NCBI GenBank assembly: GCA_022495995.1
Contig: JAFEMH010002501.1
Span: forward strand, 1 to 64,000
Length of the DNA stretch: 64,000 nt
Direction: 5' to 3'
Origin: Adenophora triphylla var. japonica
Lineage: Eukaryota > Streptophyta > Magnoliopsida > Asterales > Campanulaceae
Both the position numbers and the translations under genes were made by a program. Within the stretch, counting starts at the first letter, position 1, and each line of letters starts with the position of its first letter. Below the pieces are notes generated by a model, which saw nothing but the letters and a program-made list of their open reading frames with translations, did no database searches and was not told the DNA's origin. Below are positions 12,121 to 24,426 of the stretch, one piece after another.

Positions 12121-13230
12121 AAAAGGGTGCGGTTCAGACTCGGGAAAGTTAAACAGGTTGGCGTTTGGGCTTAGGGCTCATGCAACATGCGATTATTTGT
12201 TCGAGTTTACTTAAAAATGCCTTTTCTCAAATCCTAAACGGTTGGAAAAGATTGTTCTTTTTTTTCTTTAAACTACTCTAAGTCCTGGATCAGTGGGACC
12301 CATCACTACGCCTACGGACCCTCAACCTGTAACCTCGAACAAGGATTCCATAGGGCAAGCGGGTCAGTGGGACCCATCATGAAGTCTTAACACGCATTCG
12401 ATGTAAATTACAGGCAAAGCCAGCGTCGAGGGTCAAGATCGAGTTAAGGTGCTTGATGAAAAGTCGGCATGACCTTGACTGATAATTATCCACAAAAGTT
12501 CTTGACTCGTCATTGATTAAGCGGTAATTAAGTATGGACTGGCGTTAATCCTTGATGACTCGGTGTCACACCGGGAGCCGGTGCATAAGCCGTGCGGGTC
12601 AAAGTCAAAGTCTGAGCCCCAGTCAAGATCTAGTCAAAGTTCATGACGGGAAATCGGCATGACCTCGACTGATTTAGGTCCACAGAGGATCTTGACTCGG
12701 TGTGTTGACCATGATTTGACCGACACGAGGTATACACCGACACGGTCTGACACGGACCAGACTAAAAAAAAACCAACCAAGTCTCGGAAAAAATGTGCAG
12801 GGTCGACACGAGGCTAAACCAATAGCTATTTGGGTCGTCCCGTGGTCGAACCGAGAGGCGTAGTAAGGCCTCCCAGGCTGCTATTGAGATTTTCCGGGTT
12901 AAGGACGTAGTGTGCAGTGTACGGTCAACGTGCGCGTAGTGTGCGACAGTCTACATTCCTTTTCTGAGTAAAAACAGAAATTTTCAAATGTATTTTAAAG
13001 GCATGATGCATGCAAAAAAAGAAAAAAAAGATTTTTTTTTTGAAAACAATTTTTTTGAATTAAGACTAGTACGTGGCGTTGGTAAACCATAATTTATCCC
13101 AGACTCCGGTAATGAAGCGTTTTCACGGAAAGGTTAATGGTTTCCAGCCTATATGCTGAGTATCATTTTTTTAAGCATGTAAGCACGTAAGCATATAAAA
13201 TTTGAACAGTTAAAGGAATTGATCCGACAA
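12121..13230 (-). other. Leader of Tat C
   Basis: No gene is seen. On the minus strand it parallels the inner Tat leader, including the AGTGGGACCCATC / GATCCAC block and the region just after the primer site (about 13160-12990 against 46985-47110). Repeated GTCAAAGTC/CTTGACTCG blocks (12420-12700) are diverged internal repeats. Confidence 0.65.
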
Positions 13231-13231
13231 T

Positions 13232-13395
13232 AAAAAAATTGAATTACAAACGAGTTGCAATTCGATTGCAATTCAAATGCTTTTCAGTAGCCATATTAGC
13301 AACTACAAAAGGTCAGTCTTTAATAAGTTAGTTGGTTAGCAACCAACTTTTTTAGTCGTGAAAAGTAGTGGTTAAAACATAAATTTCTAGTAGTG
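13232..13395 (-). mobile_element. CACTA-element end, first (truncated) copy
   Basis: On the minus strand the segment starts CACTACTAGAAATTTATG, the type of terminus shared by En/Spm (CACTA) transposons. It has subterminal GCCACTAC repeats. The inner part is cut where the Tat C leader begins. Confidence 0.6.
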
Positions 13396-13546
13396 TAGGA
13401 AGGTACACTATATCGACTATCTATATCTTATTGATTTGTTAATATATTTGTTACTGATTTGCAGAATATATACTGTCTTGTTCGTGTACAAGCACTTGTA
13501 GATACTTATTTCCTTTGTTAAAATGTTTTTTTTTTAATTTATACAG

Positions 13547-13850
13547 TTTGCTAGGCGCATTCTTAATAGTATGTGGTTTGTATGTGGTCTTGTGGGGGAA
13601 AGGAAAAGAAATGAAGATGTTGCAGCTGGTGCCTGAAAAGATATCAACGTCATCAGAGGGAGTGTCAAGAGAGTCGAAATCAGTGACTCCCCTAGAGAAA
13701 GAGTTGAGCGAGAAACAAGTTGAAATTGAAATTGCCCCTTTAGAAGAGAACAACATGAGCAGCCGTGATCAAAACACAGACATTTTTGTCTCTGAGATTG
13801 AAGCAATAGCAAGGCCAAGAGACGTACGCGTGACTATTTTGGAAGACTGA
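13547..13850 (+). pseudogene. WAT1-related transporter terminal exon, copy 1
   Basis: The exon follows the splice acceptor TTTATACAG and is entered in phase 2. It encodes about 100 residues. The last transmembrane helix is LGAFLIVCGLYVVLWGKGKE, followed by a charged cytosolic tail ending RVTILED and TGA. This helix plus the GKGKE exit is the C-terminal signature of plant WAT1-related (nodulin MtN21/EamA) transporters, which are ten-helix membrane carriers. Only this last exon is present anywhere in the window, so it is a gene fragment. Copy 1 has TTTGCTAGG at its start, giving Leu where others have Val, and is otherwise open. The family call is from recognition of the motif, not from a search. 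Confidence 0.8.
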
Positions 13851-14068
13851 TTAGGAAGGTTGAAACAGAAATTAACATCTATGAGGTTGCGTAGGTTAAG
13901 GTCTAAATCTAAGTATATTTTCTGTGGAGAAAGTTTTGAGTGATGTCACTTTGTAGAGTCAGAAAAGGTTAGGGGGTAATTTGGCATCTAGTAGATGTTT
14001 TGAATATTAATGTCAAGTGTAGCATTCGTAGGTTTGTGGAATATTAAGGTCATACAATCTTTGTTAGT

Positions 14069-14305
14069 GTGAGCTTACTAAGAAGACTTAATTTGTTCTT
14101 ATGTAAGTATGAAAATTTTTATCCAAATTGGTTTGTGTGTCTGCTCCTTGTTTTATGGATATATCTATCTATATATTTTTATTTTATACTAATTTTTCTA
14201 TTATTTTATTTTTTAAAAGAGGATCTAAACATTAATATTTCCCCTCATGACTCGAACTCGGAAACTATGTCTCAAGTGGGAAGTGTCCATCACTAGGCTA
14301 CAACC
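14069..14305 (-). mobile_element. SINE-like element with Pol III boxes (representative of each unit)
   Basis: On the minus strand, GGTTGTAGCC (14305 inward) opens a tRNA-like head with A box TAGCCTAGTGA (14300-14290) and B box GTTCGAGTC (14257-14249). A GAGGGGAAATATTAATG linker and an AT-rich tail follow, to about 14161. Flanking TTGTTTTATGGAT and TTGTCATGGAT may be a degenerate target duplication. The left limit is approximate. The same head recurs in every unit, for example 15571-15629, 16893-16950 and 18216-18275. Confidence 0.5.
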
Positions 14306-14468
14306 TTATTGTCATGGATTTATGTACATAATTTATTTATTATGGTACGGTATAAGTATTTTTTATTATGTGAAAAATAAGTAAATTAGATATTTCGAGA
14401 CTATTCAAAATAAAAAAATAATAAAATATGACAATTATTTTTGGATGGTGAGAGTATTTACTTGCAGA

Positions 14469-14717
14469 TTTCGACTACTAACCAACCAAATAACTAGAAA
14501 ATGATCTTTTTGTAGTGGCTAATTTCACTAAAATGCAACCGAACTGTAACTGAAATGCAATTGAATTACAAACGAGTTGCAATTCGGTTGAAATTCAAAT
14601 GCTTTTCAGTAGCCATATTAGCAACTACAAAAGGTCAGTCTTTAATAAGTTAGTTGGTTAGCAACCAACTTTTTTAGTCGTGAAAAGTAGTGGCTAAAAC
14701 ATAAATTTCTAGTAGTG
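14469..14717 (-). mobile_element. CACTA-element end (representative of each unit)
   Basis: The minus strand begins CACTACTAGAAATTTATG at 14717. Subterminal repeats GCCACTAC occur at both ends of the segment, and an internal inverted pair GTTAGTTGG/CCAACT sits near 14650-14670. No matching terminus is found at the 14469 side, so it looks one-ended. It lies inside the intron upstream of the exon. Equivalent segments recur every 1.32 kb up to about 29270. Confidence 0.65.
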
Positions 14718-14868
14718 TAGGAAGGTACACTATATCGACTATATATATCTTATTGACTTGTTAATATATTTGTTACTGATTTGCAGAATATATGCTGTCT
14801 TGTTCGTGTACAAGTACTTGTAGATACTTATTTCCTTTGTTAAAATGTTTTTTTTTTAATTTATACAG

Positions 14869-15175
14869 TGTGCTAGGCGCATTCTTAATAGTATGTGGTT
14901 TGTATGTGGTCTTGTGGGGGAAAGAAAAAGAAATGAAGATGTTGCAGCTGGTGCCTGAAAAGATATCAACGTCATCGAAGGGAGTGTCAAGAGAGTCGAA
15001 ATCAGTGACTCCCCTAGAGAAAGAGTTGAGCGAGAAACAAGTTGAAATTGAAATTGCCCCTTTAGAAGAGAACAACATGAGCAGCCGTGATCAAAACACG
15101 AGACATTTTTGTCTACGAGATTGAAGCAATAGCAAGGCCAAGAGACGTACGCGTGACTATTTTGGAAGGCGATTA
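14869..15175 (+). pseudogene. WAT1 terminal exon, copy 2
   Basis: Reads GKEKEM instead of GKGKEM. The frame breaks at about 15098, where CACAGAC in the other units reads CACGAGAC. A second change (CTCTGAG to CTACGAG) follows at 15114, and the stop codon is lost (GGAAGGCGATT). It shares the first two changes with copy 4. Confidence 0.8.
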
Positions 15176-16192
15176 GGAAGGTTGAAACAGAAATTAACAT
15201 CTATGAGGTTGCGTAGGTTAAGGTCTAAATCTAAGTATATTTTACGTGGAGAAAGTTTTGAGTGATGTCACTTTGTAGAGTCAGAAAAGGTTAGGGGGTA
15301 ATTTGGCATCTAGTAGATGTTTTGAATATTAATGTCAAGTGTAGCATTCGTAGGTTTGTGGAATATTAAGGTCATACAATCTTTGTTAGTGTGAGCTTAC
15401 CAAGAAGACTTAATTTGTTCTTATGTAAGTATGAAAAGTTTTATCCAAATTGGTTTGTGTGTCTCTCGCTCCTTGTTTTATGGATATATCTATCTATATA
15501 TTTTTATTTTATACTAATTTTTCTATTATTTTATTTTTTAAAAGAGGATCTAAACATTAATATTTCCCCTCATGACTCGAACTCGGAAACTATGTCTCAA
15601 GTGGGAAGTGTCCATCACTAGGCTACAACCTTATTGTCATGGATGTGTGTACATAATTTATTTATTATGGTACGGTATAAGTATTTTTTTATTATGTGAA
15701 AAATAAGTAAATTAGATATTTCGAGACTATTCAAAATAAAAAAAATAATAAAATATGCCAATTATTTTTGGATGGTGAGAGTATTTACTTGCAGATTTTG
15801 ACTACTAACCAACCAAATAACTAGAAAATGATCTTTTGTAGTGGCTAATTTCACTAAAATGCAACCGAACTGTAACTGAAATGCAATTGAATTACAAACG
15901 AGTTGCAATTCGGTTGCAATTCAAATGCTTTTCAGTAGCCATATTAGCAACTACAAAAGGTCAGTCTTTAATAAGTTAGTTGGTTAGCAACCAACTTTTT
16001 TAGTCGTGAAAAGTAGTGGCTAAAACATAAATTTCTAGTAGTGTAGGAAGGTACACTATATCGACTATCTATATCTTATTGACTTGTTAATATATTTGTT
16101 ACTGATTTGCAGAATATATGCTGTCTTGTTCGTGTACAAGTACTTGTAGATACTTATTTCCTTTGTTAAAATGTTTTTTTTAATTTATACAG

Positions 16193-16496
16193 TGTGCTAG
16201 GCGCATTCTTAATAGTATGTGGTTTGTATGTGGTCTTGTGTGGGAAAGGAAAAGAAATGAAGATGTTGCAGCTGGTGCCTGAAAAGATATCAACGTCATC
16301 GGAGGGAGTGTCAAGAGAGTCGAAATCAGTGACTCCCCTAGAGAAAGAGTTGAGCGAGAAACAAGTTGAAATTGAAATTGCCCCTTTAGAAGAGAACAAC
16401 ATGAGCAGCCGTGATCAAAACACAGACATTTTTGTCTCTGAGATCGAAGCAATAGCAAGGCCAAGAGACGTACGCGTGACTATTTTGGAAGACTGA
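16193..16496 (+). pseudogene. WAT1 terminal exon, copy 3
   Basis: Open throughout. The helix exit reads VVLCGKGKE (Trp to Cys), a variant shared with copies 5 and 12. The 3' flank shares CTTACTAAGAAG and GAAAATTTTTATCC only with copy 1. Confidence 0.8.
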
Positions 16497-17516
16497 TTAG
16501 GAAGGTTGAAACAGAAATTAACATCTGTGAGGTTGCGTAGGTTAAGGTCTAAATCTATGTATATTTTCTGTGGAGAAAGTTTTGAGGGATGTCACTTTGT
16601 AGAGTCAGAAAAGGTTAGGGGGTAATTTGGCATCTAGTAGATGTTTTGAATATTAATGTCAAGTGTAGCATTCGTAGGTTTGTGGAATATTAAGGTCATA
16701 CAATCTTTGTTAGTGTGAGCTTACTAAGAAGACTTAATTTGTTCTTATGTAAGTATGAAAATTTTTATCCAAATTGGTTTGTGTGTCTGCTCCTTGTTTT
16801 ATGGATATATCTATCTATATATTTTTATTTTATACTAATTTTTCTATTATTTTATTTTTTAAAAGAGGATCTAAACATTAATATTTCCCCTCATGACTCG
16901 AACTCGGAAACTATGTCTCAAGTGGGAAGTGTCCATCACTAGGCTACAACCTTATTGTCATGGATTTATGTACATAATTTATTTATTATGGTACGGTATA
17001 AGTATTTTTTTTATTATGTGAAAAATAAGTAAATTAGATATTTCGAGACTATTCAAAATAAAAAAAATAATAAAATATGACAATTATTTTTGGATGGTGA
17101 GAGTATTTACTTGCAGATTTCGACTACTAACCAACCAAATAACTAGAAAATGATCTTTTTGTAGTGGCTAATTTCACTAAAATGCAACCGAACTGTAACT
17201 GAAATGCAATTGAATTACAAACGAGTTGCAATTCGGTTGAAGTTCAAATGCTTTTCAGTAGCCATATTAGCAACTACAAAAGGTCAGTCTTTAATAAGTT
17301 AGTTGGTTAGCAACCAACTTTTTTAGTCGTGAAAAGTAGTGGCTAAAACATAAATTTCTAGTAGTGTAGGAAGGTACACTATATCGACTATATATATCTT
17401 ATTGACTTGTTAATATATTTGTTACTGATTTGCAGAATATATGCTGTCTTGTTCGTGTACAAGTACTTGTAGATACTTATTTCCTTTGTTAAAATGGTTT
17501 TTTTTAATTTATACAG

Positions 17517-17820
17517 TGTGCTAGGCGCATTCTTAATAGTATGTGGTTTGTATGTGGTCTTGTGGGGGAAAGAAAAAGAAATGAAGATGTTGCAGCTGGT
17601 GCCTGAAAAGATATCAACGTCATCGAAGGGAGTGTCAAGAGAGTCGAAATCAGTGACTCCCCTAGAGAAAGAGTTGAGCGAGAAACAAGTTGAAATTGAA
17701 ATTGCCCCTTTAGAAGAGAACAACATGAGCGTAGTGATCAAAACACGAGACATTTTTGTCTACGAGATTGAAGCAATAGCAAGGCCAAGAGACGTACGCG
17801 TGACTATTTTGGAAGGCTGA
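17517..17820 (+). pseudogene. WAT1 terminal exon, copy 4
   Basis: Reads GKEKEM like copy 2. Around 17728 GCAGCCGTG is replaced by GCGTAGTG, and the next change at 17743 restores the frame, so the tail reads VVIKTRDIFVYE. It ends EG rather than ED. Confidence 0.8.
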
Positions 17821-18838
17821 TTAGGAAGGTTGAAACGAGAAATTAACATCTATGAGGTTGCGTAGGTTAAGGTCTAAATCTAAGTATATTTTCTGTGGAG
17901 AAAGTTTTGAGTGATGTCACTTTGTAGAGTCAGAAAAGGTTAGGGGGTAATTTGGCATCTAGTAGATGTTTTGAATATTAATGTCAAGTGTAGCATTCGT
18001 AGGTTTGTGGAATATTAAGGTCATACAATCTTTGTTAGTGTGAGCTTACCAAGAAGACTTAATTTGTTCTTATGTAAGTATGAAAAGTTTTATCCAAATT
18101 GGTTTGTGTGTCTGCTCCTTGTTTTATGGATATATCTATCTATATATTTTTATTTTATACTAATTTTTCTATTATTTTATTTTTTAAAAGAGGATCTAAA
18201 CATTAATATTTCCCCTCATGACTCGAACTCGGAAACTATGTCTCAAGTGGGAAGTGTCCATCACTAGGCTACAACCTTATTGTCATGGATGTGTGTACAT
18301 AATTTATTTATTATGGTACGGTATAAGTATTTTTTTATTATGTGAAAAATAAGTAAATTAGATATTTCGAGACTATTCAAAATAAAAAAAATAATAAAAT
18401 ATGACAATTATTTTTGGATGGTGAGAGTATTTACTTGCAGATTTTGACTACTAACCAACCAAATAACTAGAAAATGATCTTTTGTAGTGGCTAATTTCAC
18501 TAAAATGCAACCGAACTGTAACTGAAATGCAATTGAATTACAAACGAGTTGCAATTCGGTTGCAATTCAAATGCTTTTCAGTAGCCATATTAGCAACTAC
18601 AAAAGGTCAGTCTTTAATAAGTTAGTTGGTTAGCAACCAACTTTTTTAGTCGTGAAAAGTAGTGGCTAAAACATAAATTTCTAGTAGTGTAGGAAGGTAC
18701 ACTATATCGACTATCTATATCTTATTGACTTGTTAATATATTTGTTACTGATTTGCAGAATATATGCTGTCTTGTTCGTGTACAAGTACTTGTAGATACT
18801 TATTTCCTTTGTTAAAATGTTTTTTTTAATTTATACAG

Positions 18839-19139
18839 TGTGCTAGGCGCATTCTTAATAGTATGTGGTTTGTATGTGGTCTTGTGTGGGAAAGGAAAAG
18901 AAATGAAGATGTTGCGGCTGCACGAAAAGATATCAACGTCATCGGAGGGAGTGTCAAGAGAGTCGAAATCAGTGACTCCCCTAGAGAAAGAGTTGAGCGA
19001 GAAACAAGTTGAAATTGAAATTGCCCCTTTAGAAGAGAACAACATGAGCAGCCGTGATCAAAACACAGACATTTTTGTCTCTGAGATTGAAGCAATAGCA
19101 AGGCCAAGAGACGTACGCGTGACTATTTTGGAAGACTGA
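18839..19139 (+). pseudogene. WAT1 terminal exon, copy 5
   Basis: Three bases shorter: MLQLVPEKIS is MLRLHEKIS here, from a change at a CAG/CTG-rich site (18914-18925). It carries the Trp to Cys variant. Its 3' flank shares several variants with copies 7 and 12 (GTGAAATATTAAGGTCGTAC, TTATTTTCATGG). Confidence 0.8.
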
Positions 19140-20158
19140 TTAGGAAGGTTGAAACAGAAATTAACATCTGTGAGGTTGCGTAGGTTAAGGTCTAAATCTA
19201 TGTATATTTTCTGTGGAGAAAGTTTTGAGGGATGTCACTTTGTAGAGTCAGAAAAGGTTAGGGGGTAATTTGGCATCTAGTAGATGTTTTGAATATTAAT
19301 GTCAAGTGTAGCATTCGTAGGTTTGTGAAATATTAAGGTCGTACAATCTTTGTTAGTGTGAGCTTACCAAGAAGACTTAATTTGTTCTTATGTAAGTATG
19401 AAAAGTTTTATCCAAATTGGTTTGTGTGTCTGCTCCTTGTTTTATGGATATATCTATCTATATATTTTTATTTTATACTAATTTTTCTATTATTTTATTT
19501 TTTAAAAGAGGATCTAAACATTAATATTTCCCCTCATGACTCGAACTCGGAAACTATGTCTCAAGTGGGAATTGTCCATCACTAGGCTACAACCTTATTT
19601 TCATGGATGTATGTACATAATTTATTTGTTATGGTACGGTATAAGTATTTTTTTATTATGTGAAAAATAAGTAAATTAGATATTTCGAGACTATTCAAAA
19701 TAAAAAAAAAATAATAAAATATGACAATTATTTTTGGATGGTGAGAGTATTTACTTGCAGATTTCGACTACTAACCAACCAAATAACTAGAAAATGATCT
19801 TTTGTAGTGGCTAATTTCACTAAAATGCAACCGAACTGTAACTGAAATGCAATTGAATTACAAACGAGTTGCAATTCGGTTGCAATTCAAATGCTTTTCA
19901 GTAGCCATATTAGCAACTACAAAAGGTCAGTCTTTAATAAGTTAGTTGGTTAGCAACCAACTTTTTTAGTCGTGAAAAGTAGTGGCTAAAACATAAATTT
20001 CTAGTAGTGTAGGAAGGTACACTATATCGACTATCTATATCTTATTGACTTGTTAATATATTTGTTACTGATTTGCAGAATATATGCTGTCTTGTTCGTG
20101 TACAAGTACTTGTAGATACTTATTTCCTTTGTTAAAATGTTTTTTTTAATTTATACAG

Positions 20159-20459
20159 TGTGCTAGGCGCATTCTTAATAGTATGTGGTTTGTATGTGGT
20201 CTTGTGGGGGAAAGGAAAAGAAATGAAGATGTTGCAGCTGGTGCCTGAAAAGATATCAACGTCATCGGAGGGAGTGTCAAGAGAGTCGAAATCAGTGACT
20301 CCCCTAGAGAAAGAGTTGAGCGAGAAACAAGTTGAAATTGAAATTGCCCTTTTAGAAGAGAACAACATGAGTAGTGATCAAAACACAGACATTTTTGTCT
20401 CTGAGATTGAAGCAATAGCAAGGCCAAGAGACGTACGCGTGACTATTTTGGAAGACTGA
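20159..20459 (+). pseudogene. WAT1 terminal exon, copy 6
   Basis: Three bases shorter at 20369 (GAGTAGTGATC for GAGCAGCCGTGATC). Has ALLEENN where most copies have APLEENN, shared with copies 7 and 8. Confidence 0.8.
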
Positions 20460-21477
20460 TTAGGAAGGTTGAAACAGAAATTAACATCTATGAGGTTGCG
20501 TAGGTTAAGGTCTAAATCTAATTATATTTTCTGTGGAGAAAGTTTTGAGTGATGTCACTTTGTAGAGTCAGAAAAGGTTAGGGGGTAATTTGGCATCTAG
20601 TAGATGTTTTGAATATTAATGTCAAGTGTAGCATTCGTAGGTTTGTGGAATATTAAGGTCATACAATCTTTGTTAGTGTGAGCTTACCAAGAAGACTTAA
20701 TTTGCTCTTATGTAAGTATGAAAAGTTTTATCCAAATTGGTTTGTGTGTCTGCTCCTTGTTTTATGGATATATCTATCTATATATTTTTATTTTATACTA
20801 ATTTTTCTATTATTTTATTTTTTAAAAGAGGATCTAAACATTAATATTTCCCCTCATGACTCGAACTCGGAAACTATGTCTCAAGTGGGAAGTGTCCATC
20901 ACTAGGCTACAACCTTATTGTCATGGATGTATGTACATAATTTATTTATTATGGTACGGTATAAGTATTTTTTTTATTATGTGAAAAATAAGTAAATTAG
21001 ATATTTCGAGACTATTCAAAATAGAAAAAATAATAAAATATGACAATTATTTTTGGATGGTGAGAGTATTTACTTGAAGATTTCGACTACTAACCAACCA
21101 AATAACTAGAAAATGATCTTTTGTAGTGGCTAATTTCACTAAAATGCAACCGAACTGTAACTGAAATGCAATTGAATTACAAACGAGTTGCAATTCGGTT
21201 GAAATTCAAATGCTTTTCAGTAGACATATTAGCAACTACAAAAGGTCAGTCTTTAATAAGTTAGTTGGTTAGCAACCAACTTTTTTAGTCGTGAAAAGTA
21301 GTGGCTAAAACATAAATTTCTAGTAGTGTAGGAAGGTACACTATATCGACTATCTATATCTTATTGACTTGTTAATATATTTGTTACTGATTTGCAGAAT
21401 ATATGCTGTCTTGTTCGTGTACAAGTACTTGTAGATACTTATTTCCTTTGTTAAAATGTTTTTTTTAATTTATACAG

Positions 21478-21781
21478 TGTGCTAGGCGCATTCTTAATAG
21501 TATGTGGTTTGTATGTGGTCTTGTGGGGGAAAGGAAAAGAAATGAAGATGTTGCAGCTGGTGCCTGAAAAGATATCAACGTCATCGGAGGGAGTGTCAAG
21601 AGAGTCGAAATCAGTGACTCCCCTAGAGAAAGAGTTGAGCGAGAAACAAGTTGAAATTGAAATTGCCCTTTTAGAAGAGAACAACATGAGCAGCCGTGAT
21701 CAAAACACAGACATTTTTGTCTCTGAGATTGAAGCAATAGCAAGGCCAAGAGACGTACGCGTGACTATTTTGGAAGACTGA
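21478..21781 (+). pseudogene. WAT1 terminal exon, copy 7
   Basis: Open throughout, with the ALLEENN variant. The 3' flank is of the copy 5 type. Confidence 0.8.
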
Positions 21782-22801
21782 TTAGGAAGGTTGAAACAGA
21801 AATTAACATCTGTGAGGTTGCGTAGGTTAAGGTCTAAATCTATGTATATTTTCTGTGGAGAAAGTTTTGAGGGATGTCACTTTGTAGAGTCAGAAAAGGT
21901 TAGGGGGTAATTTGGCATCTAGTAGATGTTTTGAATATTAATGTCAAGTGTAGCATTCGTAGGTTTGTGAAATATTAAGGTCGTACAATCTTTGTTAGTG
22001 TGAGCTTACCAAGAAGACTTAATTTGTTCTTATGTAAGTATGAAAAGTTTTATCCAAATTGGTTTGTGTGTCTGCTCCTTGTTTTATGGATATATCTATC
22101 TATATATTTTTATTTTATACTAATTTTTCTATTATTTTATTTTTTAAAAGAGGATCTAAACATTAATATTTCCCCTCATGACTCGAACTCGGAAACTATG
22201 TCTCAAGTGGGAATTGTCCATCACTAGGCTACAACCTTATTTTCATGGATGTATGTACATAATTTATTTGTTATGGTACGGTATAAGTATTTTTTTATTA
22301 TGTGAAAAATAAGTAAATTAGATATTTCGAGACTATTCAAAATAAAAAAAAAATAATAAAATATGACAATTATTTTTGGATGGTGAGAGTATTTACTTGC
22401 AGATTTCGACTACTAACCAACCAAATAACTAGAAAATGATCTTTTGTAGTGGCTAATTTCACTAAAATGCAACCGAACTGTAACTGAAATGCAATTGAAT
22501 TACAAACGAGTTGCAATTCGGTTGCAATTCAAATGCTTTTCAGTAGCCATATTAGCAACTACAAAAGGTCAGTCTTTAATAAGTTAGTTGGTTAGCAACC
22601 AACTTTTTTAGTCGTGAAAAGTAGTGGCTAAAACATAAATTTCTAGTAGTGTAGGAAGGTACACTATATCGACTATCTATATCTTATTGACTTGTTAATA
22701 TATTTGTTACTGATTTGCAGAATATATGCTGTCTTGTTCGTGTACAAGTACTTGTAGATACTTATTTCCTTTGTTAAAATGTTTTTTTTTAATTTATACA
22801 G

Positions 22802-23105
22802 TGTGCTAGGCGCATTCTTAATAGTATGTGGTTTGTATGTGGTCTTGTGGGGGAAAGGAAAAGAAATGAAGATGTTGCAGCTGGTGCCTGAAAAGATATC
22901 AACGTCATCGGAGGGAGTGTCAAGAGAGTCGAAATCAGTGACTCCCCTAGAGAAAGAGTTGAGCGAGAAACAAGTTGAAATTGAAATTGCCCTTTTAGAA
23001 GAGAACAACATGAGCAGCCGTGATCAAAACACAGACATTTTTGTCTCTGAGATTGAAGCAATAGCAAGGCCAAGAGACGTACGCGTGACTATTTTGGAAG
23101 ACTGA
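22802..23105 (+). pseudogene. WAT1 terminal exon, copy 8
   Basis: Open throughout, with the ALLEENN variant. The spacer shares CTTGAAGATTTCG and CAGTAGACATATT with the unit of copy 6. Confidence 0.8.
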
Positions 23106-24122
23106 TTAGGAAGGTTGAAACAGAAATTAACATCTATGAGGTTGCGTAGGTTAAGGTCTAAATCTAAGTATATTTTCTGTGGAGAAAGTTTTGAGTGATG
23201 TCACTTTGTAGAGTCAGAAAAGGTTAGGGGGTAATTTGGCATCTAGTAGATGTTTTGAATATTAATGTCAAGTGTAGCATTCGTAGGTTTGTGGAATATT
23301 AAGGTCATACAATCTTTGTTAGTGTGAGCTTACCAAGAAGACTTAATTTGTTCTTATGTAAGTATGAAAAGTTTTATCCAAATTGGTTTGTGTGTCTGCT
23401 CCTTGTTTTATGGATATATCTATCTATATATTTTTATTTTATACTAATTTTTCTATTATTTTATTTTTTAAAAGAGGATCTAAACATTAATATTTCCCCT
23501 CATGACTCGAACTCGGAAACTATGTCTCAAGTGGGAAGTGTCCATCACTAGGCTACAACCTTATTGTCATGGATGTATGTACATAATTTATTTATTATGG
23601 TACGGTATAAGTATTTTTTTATTATGTGAAAAATAAGTAAATTAGATATTTCGCGACTATTCAAAATAAGAAAAATAATAAAATATGACAATTATTTTTG
23701 GATGGTGAGAGTATTTACTTGAAGATTTCGACTACTAACCAACCAAATAACTAGAAAATGATCTTTTGTAGTGGCTAATTTCACTAAAATACAACCGAAC
23801 TGTAACTGAAATGCAATTGAATTACAAACGAGTTGCAATTCGGTTGAAATTCAAATGCTTTTCAGTAGACATATTAGCAACTACAAAAGGTCAGTCTTTA
23901 ATAAGTTAGTTGGTTAGCAACCAACTTTTTTAGTCGTGAAAAGTAGTGGCTAAAACATAAATTTCTAGTAGTGTAGGAAGGTACACTATATCGACTATCT
24001 ATATCTTATTGACTTGTTAATATATTTGTTACTGATTTGCAGAATATATGCTGTCTTGTTCGTGTACAAGTACTTGTAGATACTTATTTCCTTTGTTAAA
24101 ATGTTTTTTTTAATTTATACAG

Positions 24123-24426
24123 TGTTCTAGGCGCATTCTTAATAGTATGTGGTTTGTATGTGGTCTTGTGGGGGAAAGGAAAAGAAATGAAGATGTTGCA
24201 GCTGGTGCCTGAAAAGATATCAACGTCATCGAAGGGAGTGTCAAGAGAGTCGAAATCAGTGACTCCCCTAGAGAAAGAGTTGAGCGAGAAACAAGTTGAA
24301 ATTGAAATTGCCCCTTTAGAAGAGAACAACATGAGCAGCCGTGATCAAAACACAGACATTTTTGTCTCTGAGATTGAAGCAATAGCAAGGCCAAGAGACA
24401 TACGCGTGACTATTTTGGAAGACTGA
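24123..24426 (+). pseudogene. WAT1 terminal exon, copy 9
   Basis: Open throughout. First full codon GTT instead of GTG (silent), and RPRDIRV in place of RPRDVRV, shared with copies 10 and 11. Confidence 0.8.

Larger units (their letters stand above)
8342..13230 (-). mobile_element. Internal part of a gag-only Tat-type gypsy element (Tat C), LTRs missing
   Basis: Read on the minus strand this matches the inner Tat element: leader (13230-12121 against about 46980-49240), gag (12120-9853 against 49250-50695) and 3' region (9850-8342 against 50700-52000). Like the inner Tat it has no protease, RT or integrase between gag and the 3' region. Neither LTR is present; one end abuts copia B gag and the other abuts the CACTA segment of the array. 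A deletion or non-reciprocal join is therefore more likely than clean insertion. Confidence 0.85.

Noticed and set aside
14249..14300. A tRNA gene in each array unit
   Set aside because: A and B boxes are present, but no acceptor stem, anticodon arm or CCA-adjacent pairing can be formed; a SINE head fits better.
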